NCBI GenBank assembly: GCA_937862845.1
Contig: CALMCK010000129.1
Span: 1 to 7,361, forward strand
DNA length: 7,361 nt
DNA from: an uncultured Burkholderiaceae bacterium
GTDB taxonomy: Bacteria; Pseudomonadota; Gammaproteobacteria; Burkholderiales; Burkholderiaceae
Direction of reading: 5' to 3'
The notes beneath the pieces were generated by a model. The model did no database searches, was not told the DNA's origin, and was given only the letters and a program-made list of their open reading frames with translations. The position numbers were made by a program, and so were the translations under genes. Positions 1 through 5,979 of this stretch are shown one piece after another. Numbering within the stretch: position 1 is the first letter of the stretch; the number at the start of each line of letters is the position of its first letter.

Positions 1-1836
1 GCCCGACGTACCGCCCGCAATGCGGGCAAAACTGTAGTCGACTTCTGGGAAATCTGCTTTTAAAACGCCTTGCACTTGCTTTGCTTTCGCAGTGGTTTGC
101 TCAAGCGTGGTGCCAATCGGTGTTTTAAAGTTAATGTTTAACTCAGAGTAATCACCCTGCGGTATGAACTCTGTGCCCACAATCGGGATGATTAAAAAAC
201 TGGCGAGAAAGGTCACCAACGCAACGCCCAATGTGGCCAAGCGGTGGCGCAGTGCGCGCACCAGCAAACGCTGGTACATTTGGCTGAAGCGCTCAACATA
301 GGACTCAAACCACACCAGCACTTTTGCCCCGCGTCTTTTTTCCAGCGGCACATGCGCATCGGGATCGTACCAAATCGATGACAACATGGGGTCGAGCGTG
401 AAAGACACAAACATCGAGAGCAACACGGCCACCACGACTGTGATGCCAAAAGGATGGAAGAACTGACCAATCACACCGCCCATGTATGCAATCGGTAAAA
501 ACACCGCAACAATACTCAATGTCGTTGCCAAAACAGCCAAGCCGATTTCCTTGGTCGCCTCGATTGACGCTGTGTAATGGTCTTTGCCCATTTGCACGTG
601 GCGCACGATGTTTTCGCGCACCACAATCGCGTCATCAATCAGCAGGCCGACCGACAGCGACAGCGCCATCAAGGTCATGGTGTTAATCGTGTAGCCGAGC
701 AAATAAATAATTGCAAACGTACCAATCATCGCAACAGGCAACGTCAACGCCGTGATCACGGTGCTGCGCCATGAGTGCAAAAATAAAAACACAATTAAAA
801 TCGTTAAGAATGCGCCTTCAAAAATCGTATTGCGCACTTCATTCACACTGGTTTTGATGGATTGCGATTGGTCGGTGCGCGTGGTGATTCTAATGTCTTC
901 GGGTAAGTCTTTTTTCAAGTCGGCCAACACGGCGCGCACGCCATCGGCCACTGCCAACGTGTTGCTGCCACTTGATTTGGAAATAGACAGTGCCAGTGTC
1001 GGATCTCCGTCGGTCAATGACGCACTGCTTTTTTCTGCGACACCGTCCTCAACGGTCGCAACCTGCGACAGATACACAGGCAAACCGCCGCGCACACCGA
1101 CCACAATCCGCCGAAAGCCATCCAAGTCGACAATCAGGCCTTTGACTTGAACAATCACCTGCTTCTCTTGGTTGTCAATGATGCCCGCTGGCAGTTCTTG
1201 GTTGTTTGCTTGAATCGCACTGGCCACTGTATCCACGCCAATGCCCAAACTCTCGAGTTTGGCTGAATCCAAAATAATGTTGATTTGCCGGTCCACACCA
1301 CCGAGCACTCTGACCTCGCCAACGCCCGCGACGGTTTGCAGGCGCTGTTTGATGGTGACATTGGCAATATCCGTCAAGTCGCGCAAGCTGCGCTGCTCGG
1401 TCGATGAGAGCGCCAATTGCATGATCGGCTGCGCATTGGGGTCGCGTTGCGACACCACTGGGGCGTCGACACCATCGCGCAAACCGCGCCGGGCCAACTC
1501 AACTTTTGCCCGCACGTCTTGCATGGCAAGGCCCATGTCGCTGCCCAGATTAAACTCGGCAACCACGACCGACACACCTTGGTATGAGCGAGACGTTAAA
1601 TTTTTAATGCCGCTGACCGTGTTGAGCGCTTCCTCAATCGGGCGCGACACATCGCTTTCAACCGATGTCGGTGCGGCGCCGTTGTAATCAGTTGTCACAA
1701 TGATGACTGGCACCGTCACTTCAGGGAATTGATCGACCGCCATGCGCTGATAGCCGAGCGTACCCAATACCACGAGTGCCAGCATAACCATGACGGCAAA
1801 AATGGGGTTTCTAATACTGACTTGGGTGAACCACAT
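1..1836 (-). CDS. RND-family multidrug efflux pump, inner-membrane subunit (AcrB-like), N-terminal 612 codons, truncated by window edge
   Basis: Proton-driven inner-membrane pump of a tripartite exporter. I translated the minus strand from the ATG at 1836 down to position 1 and found 612 uninterrupted codons with no stop, so the gene continues beyond the window; family members are about 1,020-1,060 residues. Seen: an N-terminal membrane helix at about residues 11-31 (starting RNPIF), a large periplasmic pore domain (about 35-330), then helices at about 335-355, 360-378, 385-406, 430-452, 460-485 and 530-552. The family signature GLLIDDAIVVREN lies at 397-409; its D401-D402 pair corresponds to proton-relay Asp407/Asp408 of AcrB. 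The partner Lys and Arg would lie in the missing C-terminal half. It starts 14 bp after the adaptor gene with only a weak purine-rich site (GAAAG), which suggests translational coupling. Substrate cannot be predicted; HAE1-type (drug/hydrophobe) is more likely than metal export, but this is inference. Confidence 0.95.
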   Translation of the reverse strand, partial: MWFTQVSIRNPIFAVMVMLALVVLGTLGYQRMAVDQFPEVTVPVIIVTTDYNGAAPTSVESDVSRPIEEALNTVSGIKNLTSRSYQGVSVVVAEFNLGSDMGLAMQDVRAKVELARRGLRDGVDAPVVSQRDPNAQPIMQLALSSTEQRSLRDLTDIANVTIKQRLQTVAGVGEVRVLGGVDRQINIILDSAKLESLGIGVDTVASAIQANNQELPAGIIDNQEKQVIVQVKGLIVDLDGFRRIVVGVRGGLPVYLSQVATVEDGVAEKSSASLTDGDPTLALSISKSSGSNTLAVADGVRAVLADLKKDLPEDIRITTRTDQSQSIKTSVNEVRNTIFEGAFLTILIVFLFLHSWRSTVITALTLPVAMIGTFAIIYLLGYTINTMTLMALSLSVGLLIDDAIVVRENIVRHVQMGKDHYTASIEATKEIGLAVLATTLSIVAVFLPIAYMGGVIGQFFHPFGITVVVAVLLSMFVSFTLDPMLSSIWYDPDAHVPLEKRRGAKVLVWFESYVERFSQMYQRLLVRALRHRLATLGVALVTFLASFLIIPIVGTEFIPQGDYSELNINFKTPIGTTLEQTTAKAKQVQGVLKADFPEVDYSFARIAGGTSG

Positions 1837-1850
1837 AGTGACACTTTCTT

Positions 1851-3062
1851 TTATTTTTTATCGGCGCTGGGTTCAACTGTTTTTGCGGCGGCGGCATTGT
1901 CATCGAGAACGTTAATACTGATGCCTTCTTTGAGCGTGCCCAAATCCAAGCGCACCACGCGCTCACCCGCGGTCAAACCGCTGTTGATTTGTACCGCAGC
2001 ATCAATCGCGTCACTGGCACGTGCGCCTGTCTCTACAAACTGCTTGACCAGTTTGCCATCTATGATTTTATAAACAAAGGTTTTATCGCCGTCAGTGTGC
2101 AGCGCGGCGGCGGGAACCGTTAATGAATTGGCCATGCTGGCGAGAATGATTTTGCCCTGCGCAAACATGCCTGCTTTAAGTTGTCCCGTCGAGTTGTCCA
2201 CGCGAATATAAATCAAATAACTGCGCGAGCCATTTTGTGCGGCAGGATTGATACGCTCGACCGTTCCATTGAATCCTTGCGCCATGCCCGCACTGGTGAG
2301 CTCCACCGTTTGACCGACATGAACACTGCCGACCTGCTCTGCTGAAATCGGCGCGGCCAGCTCGAAGCTGTCAATATTGACAATGCTGAACATCGCCGTG
2401 TCATTGCTCACTGTGTCGCCCTTGAGCGAGCTGCGACTGGCGATATAGCCTGACACAGGCGCTTTGATGATTGTCTCACTCAAAGCATGCTCTGCAATCA
2501 GCAAGGCTTGCTTCGCATTGTTGAGCTGGGTTTGCGCGGCGACTTTATTGGCATCGAGTTTATCGAGTGCCATTTTTGAGATGAAGCCTTCTTGTTGTAG
2601 CTGCTGATTGTTTTTGTAGTCGGTTTGCGTCACGTCATAGCTGCTTTGTGCCGACTGTAGACTGGACAAGGCTTGTTGGTATTGCGCCCGATAAGTGGTG
2701 CTCACCAATTCTGCCAACACCTGACCTTCGCGCACAGCATCGCCTTCACGCACCAACATTTTGCTCACTTCACCACTCGCGCGTGGGCGCACAATCGTTT
2801 GCACATACGGACTGAGCGAACCTGACAAGGGCAGTGCCTGTTCAAATACACTGTCGCCCACCGTCATGACTTCACTCAATTTAATTTGCAGCTCGGTAAT
2901 CGGCACGGCTTTGGCACGTGCCGCTTGAGTGAGAGATTGATAAACGCGATACGCCACCACGGCCACCAAGACGATGGCCAGCGCCATTAGAAAAAACTTG
3001 AGCCAAGATCGACTTGTCGGTTTACTAGGGGGCGCAGAATAATACGGATCAGATTGCGGCAT
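1851..3062 (-). CDS. RND efflux periplasmic adaptor subunit (membrane fusion protein, AcrA/HlyD family)
   Basis: Adaptor that links the inner-membrane RND pump to an outer-membrane channel. The protein is 403 residues from the ATG at 3062. Seen: a polar cytoplasmic N terminus, a single membrane helix at about 20-41 (no lipobox cysteine, so anchored by the helix rather than by lipid), the first half of the barrel-sandwich (lipoyl-like) domain at about 88-120 with SGEV and VREGDAVREGQVLAEL, an alpha-helical hairpin rich in Gln/Ala/Ser at about 121-195, the second lipoyl half at about 195-228 with IKAPVSGYI, then beta-barrel and membrane-proximal domains containing LKAGMFAQG. The frame stays open upstream to another ATG at 3122, but the 3062 start is preferred: a GAAAGAG purine run precedes it and the extra 20 residues do not look like family sequence. 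It is the first gene of the pump operon. The 161 bp between it and murJ shows no clear terminator, so some read-through from murJ is possible. Confidence 0.95.
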   Translation of the reverse strand: MPQSDPYYSAPPSKPTSRSWLKFFLMALAIVLVAVVAYRVYQSLTQAARAKAVPITELQIKLSEVMTVGDSVFEQALPLSGSLSPYVQTIVRPRASGEVSKMLVREGDAVREGQVLAELVSTTYRAQYQQALSSLQSAQSSYDVTQTDYKNNQQLQQEGFISKMALDKLDANKVAAQTQLNNAKQALLIAEHALSETIIKAPVSGYIASRSSLKGDTVSNDTAMFSIVNIDSFELAAPISAEQVGSVHVGQTVELTSAGMAQGFNGTVERINPAAQNGSRSYLIYIRVDNSTGQLKAGMFAQGKIILASMANSLTVPAAALHTDGDKTFVYKIIDGKLVKQFVETGARASDAIDAAVQINSGLTAGERVVRLDLGTLKEGISINVLDDNAAAAKTVEPSADKK

Positions 3063-3066
3063 AAAA

Positions 3067-3073
3067 CTCTTTC
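3067..3073 (-). promoter_or_regulatory. Ribosome binding site of the MFP gene
   Basis: GAAAGAG on the minus strand ends 4 nt before the ATG at 3062. The spacing is slightly short, but no comparable site precedes the upstream in-frame ATGs at 3092 and 3122, so it decides the start. Confidence 0.55.
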
Positions 3074-3120
3074 GCTGATAAATTAAAAGCATGCGTTCAA
3101 AGCAAAGACATGCCTTGGGC

Positions 3121-3149
3121 ATTTTAGTCAGTATCGTAAAACATTTACA
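3121..3149 (-). promoter_or_regulatory. Tentative promoter/operator region of the efflux operon
   Basis: On the minus strand a TAAAAT -10-like hexamer (3126-3121) lies 17 bp after TGTAAA (3149-3144), a poor -35 with 3 of 6 matches. The same stretch carries an inverted repeat, GTAAA and TTTAC around a 3-base spacer (3136-3148), which could be a small repressor operator. No regulator gene is in the window. Weak evidence. Confidence 0.2.
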
Positions 3150-3223
3150 TGGATAAATCGTGTTCTTAAATCAATGCAAAGGCGGCACAACTCAAACCAA
3201 GCGGCAGCCACCTCATCAAACAC

Positions 3224-4783
3224 CTAACCTTTTGCAATCAATTTAAAATCGCGGATGCGGAAACCAACCGCAAACAAAGTGGCAAAATAAACCACAGCAG
3301 CCCCCACAATAATACCGAGCAACCAAGAAACATGTTTGAGCTTATTGGCCAGACCCGCACCTGCCACCCAGTCGATGCGGCCATTGACCCAATACACTGC
3401 CGCCGACATCACGGCCAGAGCAATAAATACTTTGGCAAAAAACACCAGCCAGCCCTGTCCAGCATGTAACGTGCCGCGCTTGACCAACAAACCCGCGAGT
3501 ATCGCCGCGTTCAAACAAGCGCCCAGCCCAATCGCCAGCGCCAAACCCGCATGCCCAAAAATCGGCACAAAAATCAGATTCATGCCCTGCGTCGCCACCA
3601 AAACAAACACCGCAATCTTGACAGGTGTGCGGATGTCCTGCTTGGCATAATAAGCGCCCGCCAACACTTTAACACTGATTAAACCCACCAAACCGACCGC
3701 ATACGCACTGACTGCTTGCGAGGTCATCAACGCTGCCCGCACGTCAAACTTATCGCCCTGATACAGCGTGCTGGTCAGCGCCAATGCCATCAAACCGAGT
3801 CCCGCAGACGCAGGCAAAGCCAACAAACACGTCAAACGCAAACCCCAGCGCAGCAAGTCATTGTACTCTTGCTCATCATCCAAACTGTGCGCTCGCGTCA
3901 AGCTGGGCAACAAAATCGTGCCCAAAGCCACACCCAAAATCGCGGTCGGAAACTCCATCAATCGGTCGGCGTAAGTAATCCATGACACCGCCCCCACCTG
4001 CATGTGCGTCGCGATATTGGTATTGATAATCAAACTGATTTGCGCGACCGCCACCGCCAAAGTCGCGGGCACCATTTTTGACAAAACATTGCGCACGCCT
4101 GCATCGCGCAGCGCCTCAAGCACATTGAAAGAAATGCGCGGCAACATACCAATTCGATACAAAGCCGGCAGCTGCCAAGCCAACTGCACCACTCCACCGA
4201 CCACAACACCCACTGTCATCGCCAGAATCGGCGGATCAAAATGCGGCGCCAACCACAAAGCGCAGACCACCATGATTAAATTCAACAACACCGGCGTGAA
4301 CGCAGGTGTTTTAAAGTCTTTCCACGTATTGAGCACGCCCGCACTTAAAGCCGCCAACGACATAAAAACAATGTACGGAAACATAATCTGCGTCATCAAA
4401 CTCGCCTGCGCATAGCGCTCTGTGCCAAACGCCATGCCACTCGCCACCAGCGCCATCACCCCACTGATAAACACCACGCCCAACACGGTAATTAAACTGA
4501 CCATCCAAAACAACACGGTCGCGACACGATCGACCAACAGCTTGGTCGCATCATGGCCATCGACCGTTTTGGATTTTGCTAAAATCGGGATAAACGCCTG
4601 AGAAAACGCGCCTTCAGCAAACAATCGGCGCAACAAATTGGGGATGCGGAACGCAATAAAAAATGCATCCGTGCTCGCACCCGCACCAAAAATCCGCGCC
4701 ATCAACGTCTCGCGCGCCAAACCGACAATCCGTGACAACAGCGTCAAGCCGCCCACAGAGGCCAGCGTTTTAAGTAAATTCAT
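3224..4783 (-). CDS. murJ: Lipid II flippase MurJ (MviN)
   Basis: Polytopic inner-membrane protein of the MOP exporter superfamily that moves lipid II from the cytoplasmic to the periplasmic face for peptidoglycan synthesis. It has 519 residues from ATG 4783, against 511 in E. coli. The N terminus MNLLKTLASV aligns directly with E. coli MNLLKSLAAV, which fixes the start; the frame also opens at a TTG three codons earlier (4792), which I reject. Residues reported as essential in E. coli are present at the same positions: S17, R18, R24, A29, D39, R52 and E57. The YADRLMEFP segment gives R274 and E277, matching E. coli R270 and E273. The family-typical stretches NLLRRLFAEGAFSQAF and GVALGTILLPSL are intact, with about 14 hydrophobic segments along the chain. 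No strong Shine-Dalgarno is visible. It is divergent from rpsT and upstream of the efflux operon. Confidence 0.98.
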   Translation of the reverse strand: MNLLKTLASVGGLTLLSRIVGLARETLMARIFGAGASTDAFFIAFRIPNLLRRLFAEGAFSQAFIPILAKSKTVDGHDATKLLVDRVATVLFWMVSLITVLGVVFISGVMALVASGMAFGTERYAQASLMTQIMFPYIVFMSLAALSAGVLNTWKDFKTPAFTPVLLNLIMVVCALWLAPHFDPPILAMTVGVVVGGVVQLAWQLPALYRIGMLPRISFNVLEALRDAGVRNVLSKMVPATLAVAVAQISLIINTNIATHMQVGAVSWITYADRLMEFPTAILGVALGTILLPSLTRAHSLDDEQEYNDLLRWGLRLTCLLALPASAGLGLMALALTSTLYQGDKFDVRAALMTSQAVSAYAVGLVGLISVKVLAGAYYAKQDIRTPVKIAVFVLVATQGMNLIFVPIFGHAGLALAIGLGACLNAAILAGLLVKRGTLHAGQGWLVFFAKVFIALAVMSAAVYWVNGRIDWVAGAGLANKLKHVSWLLGIIVGAAVVYFATLFAVGFRIRDFKLIAKG

Positions 4784-4835
4784 AAACACCAAACAATAAA
4801 AATTGCACCATTAACCACACCCAAACAACGAAAAA

Positions 4836-4857
4836 GCTGCAAAAATGCTGCAAAATT
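4836..4857. repeat. Tandem 11-bp direct repeat upstream of murJ
   Basis: Two adjacent copies, GCTGCAAAAAT (4836-4846) and GCTGCAAAATT (4847-4857), match at 10 of 11 positions. The period is close to one helical turn, so a protein could bind the same DNA face twice. It lies about 55-75 bp upstream of the murJ start. Function unknown; a chance repeat in an A-rich stretch is possible. Confidence 0.6.
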
Positions 4858-4899
4858 TCAGTCACAAGCCACGATGTGCGCGGCAAACGCTGAAAGTGA

Positions 4900-4928
4900 T
4901 TGCGTCCGTCCGAGAAAAATGGTATATT
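4900..4928 (+). promoter_or_regulatory. Candidate rpsT promoter P1 (extended -10)
   Basis: TTGCGT (4900-4905), 17-bp spacer, TATATT (4923-4928; 5 of 6 matches to TATAAT), with TGG directly before the -10, giving an extended -10 TGn element. The predicted transcript start is about 4935, leaving a leader of about 190 nt before rpsT. No promoter mapping is available; the call rests on consensus match. Confidence 0.5.
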
Positions 4929-4953
4929 TTACAGCTATTTTCTTGATTCGCCT

Positions 4954-4982
4954 TTGTTTTTATGCGATTTATCGTTGATAAT
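4954..4982 (+). promoter_or_regulatory. Candidate rpsT promoter P2 with GC-rich discriminator
   Basis: TTGTTT (4954-4959), 17-bp spacer, GATAAT (4977-4982; 5 of 6 matches). The bases just after the -10, CCCGCG, form a GC-rich discriminator typical of ribosomal promoters under stringent (ppGpp) control. The predicted start is near 4989, giving a leader of about 138 nt. E. coli rpsT is also transcribed from two tandem promoters, which supports the reading by analogy. Confidence 0.5.
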
Positions 4983-5037
4983 CCCGCGTCATCGCAATGA
5001 GAAGTTTCACAAAACAACGTGCAACACCGTTTGTTAT

Positions 5038-5057
5038 TGCGCTTTGCGCAAAGCGCA
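5038..5057 (+). repeat. Perfect 20-bp palindrome / hairpin in the rpsT leader
   Basis: The sequence reads identically on both strands: left arm TGCGCTTTGC, right arm GCAAAGCGCA. As RNA it would form an 8-bp stem (TGCGCTTT with AAAGCGCA) closed by a GCGC tetraloop. It lies about 70 nt before the rpsT ATG and has no U-tract, so it is not a simple terminator. It could be a leader structure (S20 autocontrol), a transcript-stabilising hairpin, or a dimeric-protein operator. Confidence 0.8.
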
Positions 5058-5113
5058 CTGCAAGCCGCCAATCAAGTACACGTAGAAAATCGATTTTCAC
5101 TCATATTGCAATT

Positions 5114-5119
5114 AAAGGA
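5114..5119 (+). promoter_or_regulatory. Ribosome binding site of rpsT
   Basis: AAAGGA lies 8 nt before the ATG at 5128, an ordinary strong site. Confidence 0.85.
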
Positions 5120-5127
5120 TTACATTC

Positions 5128-5394
5128 ATGGCAAATACAGCACAAGCACGCAAACGCGCGCGCCAAGCCGTCAAACAAAACGCACACAACGCTTCACTGC
5201 GTTCAGAATATCGCACAGCCGTTAAAACCGTGCGCAAAGCAATCGCAGCTGGCGATCAAGCCGCTGCAAACGCTGCATTCCGCTTGGCCACTAAAGTCAT
5301 CGACACCATCGCTGACAAAAAAATCGTTCACAAAAACAAAGCAGCCCGCCATAAAAGCCGCTTAAATGCAACGATTAAAGCACTGGCCGCTTAA
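5128..5394 (+). CDS. rpsT: 30S ribosomal protein S20
   Basis: Primary 16S rRNA-binding protein of the small ribosomal subunit. It has 88 residues, against 87 in E. coli, and is strongly basic and alanine-rich, as expected for the three-helix S20 fold. Diagnostic features are the start MANTAQARKRARQ, the NAS..RS segment at about 21-26, AIAAGD at 38-43, and the highly conserved C-terminal block IVHKNKAARHKSRL at 66-79, which matches E. coli LIHKNKAARHKANL. It starts with ATG, unlike the UUG used in E. coli rpsT, where weak initiation takes part in autocontrol. It is monocistronic: preceded by its own candidate promoters and followed 17 bp later by a strong terminator. Divergent from murJ. Confidence 0.99.
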   Translation: MANTAQARKRARQAVKQNAHNASLRSEYRTAVKTVRKAIAAGDQAAANAAFRLATKVIDTIADKKIVHKNKAARHKSRLNATIKALAA

Positions 5395-5411
5395 TTCATT
5401 GAGCTTCAGCC

Positions 5412-5443
5412 AAAAGCGAAACCGACGGGTTTCGCTTTTTTTT
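5412..5443 (+). terminator. Intrinsic terminator of rpsT
   Basis: A 12-bp perfect stem, AAAAGCGAAACC (5412-5423) with GGTTTCGCTTTT (5428-5439), closed by a GACG loop and followed by more T (an uninterrupted run of 8 T from 5436). It starts 17 bp after the rpsT stop. The opposite strand has only four T after the stem, so it should act mainly in the rightward direction. Confidence 0.92.
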
Positions 5444-5478
5444 ATGCTTTTGTAGAGCTTTCAAGCCACCAAACCATG

Positions 5479-5502
5479 CGCGTCGCAAATACGCGTTATA
5501 AT
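5479..5502 (+). promoter_or_regulatory. Promoter of the nfeD-qmcA operon with overlapping inverted repeat
   Basis: A perfect TATAAT -10 box (5497-5502) lies 41 bp before the NfeD start. No good -35 is found at 16-18 bp spacing (CCATGC at 17). Instead, an inverted repeat CGCGT (5479-5483) and ACGCG (5491-5495), with a 7-bp spacer, occupies the spacer region immediately upstream of the -10. A consensus -10 with a missing -35 plus a dyad suggests a regulated promoter, though the dyad is short enough to be chance. Confidence 0.6.
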
Positions 5503-5531
5503 GCCCTCCAATGACAAGCAATAAATATGAT

Positions 5532-5537
5532 AAGGAG
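5532..5537 (+). promoter_or_regulatory. Ribosome binding site of the NfeD-family gene
   Basis: AAGGAG lies 6 nt before the ATG at 5544, near consensus. It fixes this start over the in-frame ATG at 5511, from which translation would read through the Shine-Dalgarno itself. Confidence 0.9.
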
Positions 5538-5543
5538 AACAGC

Positions 5544-5960
5544 ATGTCCGCATACACTTGGCTCATCATCGGCGCCATCCTCATTTCCGTCGAACTCGCC
5601 ACCGGCACCATTTACCTGCTGATGCTCGGCGTCGCCACCGTGCCCGCATGGATAGTTGAGCGGATGGGCGGCTCGTTTTTGGCACAAACCATCACCTACC
5701 TTATCTGCGCAGCCGTACTGGTCACCATCGTGCGCCGCGTACGCCAGAATCGCAAGGGCAAATACACACCGAATGCCGCCGATGATTTAGACGCGGGTGG
5801 CATCGTCCATGTGTCTGAGTGGCAAGACGGCATGGGCCGCACACACTATCGCGACAGCATCTGGCAAGTCAGCCTAGAAGGCAACGCCACAGCACCTGTC
5901 GACGGCAAATACCGCATTGTCCGCCTTGACGGCACACAAATTATCGTCACCCCACTTTAA
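5544..5960 (+). CDS. NfeD family membrane protein (YbbJ-like), partner of the downstream SPFH protein
   Basis: Short-form NfeD protein of 138 residues, a membrane-anchored OB-fold domain that usually partners with a stomatin/flotillin-like SPFH protein; E. coli YbbJ, next to QmcA, is the nearest familiar example. Seen: hydrophobic segments at about 5-38 (a helical hairpin with acidic E17 followed by TGTIYLL, a typical family pattern) and 46-63, then a basic cytoplasmic-type stretch RRVRQNRKGK (64-73) and a soluble C-terminal domain at about 80-138. The C-terminal domain carries the OB-fold pattern: G86, Y102-x4-W107, G121 and a final DGTQIIVTPL strand. There is no serine-protease domain, so this is not the long NfeD form. 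It is 19 bp upstream of the SPFH gene on the same strand, so they are almost certainly co-transcribed. The molecular role is not established; membrane quality control or microdomain organisation is inferred from the family. Confidence 0.92.
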   Translation: MSAYTWLIIGAILISVELATGTIYLLMLGVATVPAWIVERMGGSFLAQTITYLICAAVLVTIVRRVRQNRKGKYTPNAADDLDAGGIVHVSEWQDGMGRTHYRDSIWQVSLEGNATAPVDGKYRIVRLDGTQIIVTPL

Positions 5961-5979
5961 CCCTTTCTCGGAGAAAACC

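Larger units (their letters stand above)
4784..5127. other. Divergent intergenic region murJ / rpsT
   Basis: A 344-bp region without a credible gene. The short open frames across it lack ribosome binding sites and recognisable sequence. It contains an 11-bp tandem direct repeat near the murJ side (4836-4857), two candidate rpsT promoters (4900-4928 and 4954-4982), a 20-bp palindrome (5038-5057) and the rpsT ribosome binding site. I could not identify a convincing murJ promoter on the minus strand. Confidence 0.8.

Noticed and set aside
752..1687. Rightward open frames of 132 and 148 codons (752-1150 and 1241-1687)
   Set aside because: They lie antisense inside the RND pump gene, whose continuous reading frame and family signature are clear; their translations are low-complexity Ser/Thr/Arg-rich text without family features.
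3063..3122. Longer N terminus for the adaptor protein, starting at 3122
   Set aside because: Adds 20 residues unlike the family before a normal cytoplasmic tail and anchor; the ribosome binding site supports 3062.
3160..3223. Possible terminator after murJ
   Set aside because: The two GCCGC stretches are direct, not inverted, repeats, and no T-tract follows a stem.
4002..4415. Rightward 137-codon open frame
   Set aside because: Antisense shadow of murJ, which is conserved residue by residue over this stretch.
4784..4792. TTG start for murJ three codons upstream
   Set aside because: Alignment of the N terminus with E. coli MurJ supports the ATG at 4783.
4862..5085. Short open frames on both strands in the murJ-rpsT gap
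   Set aside because: No recognisable product or Shine-Dalgarno; the region is better explained by promoters and leader structure.
4997..5365. Rightward 122-codon open frame overlapping rpsT
   Set aside because: Out of frame with rpsT, no ribosome binding site, and its sequence is a frame-shifted image of the S20 codons.
5917..5979. Upstream in-frame ATG for the QmcA-like gene
   Set aside because: It would overlap the NfeD gene and place polar residues before the membrane helix; GGAG precedes 5980.
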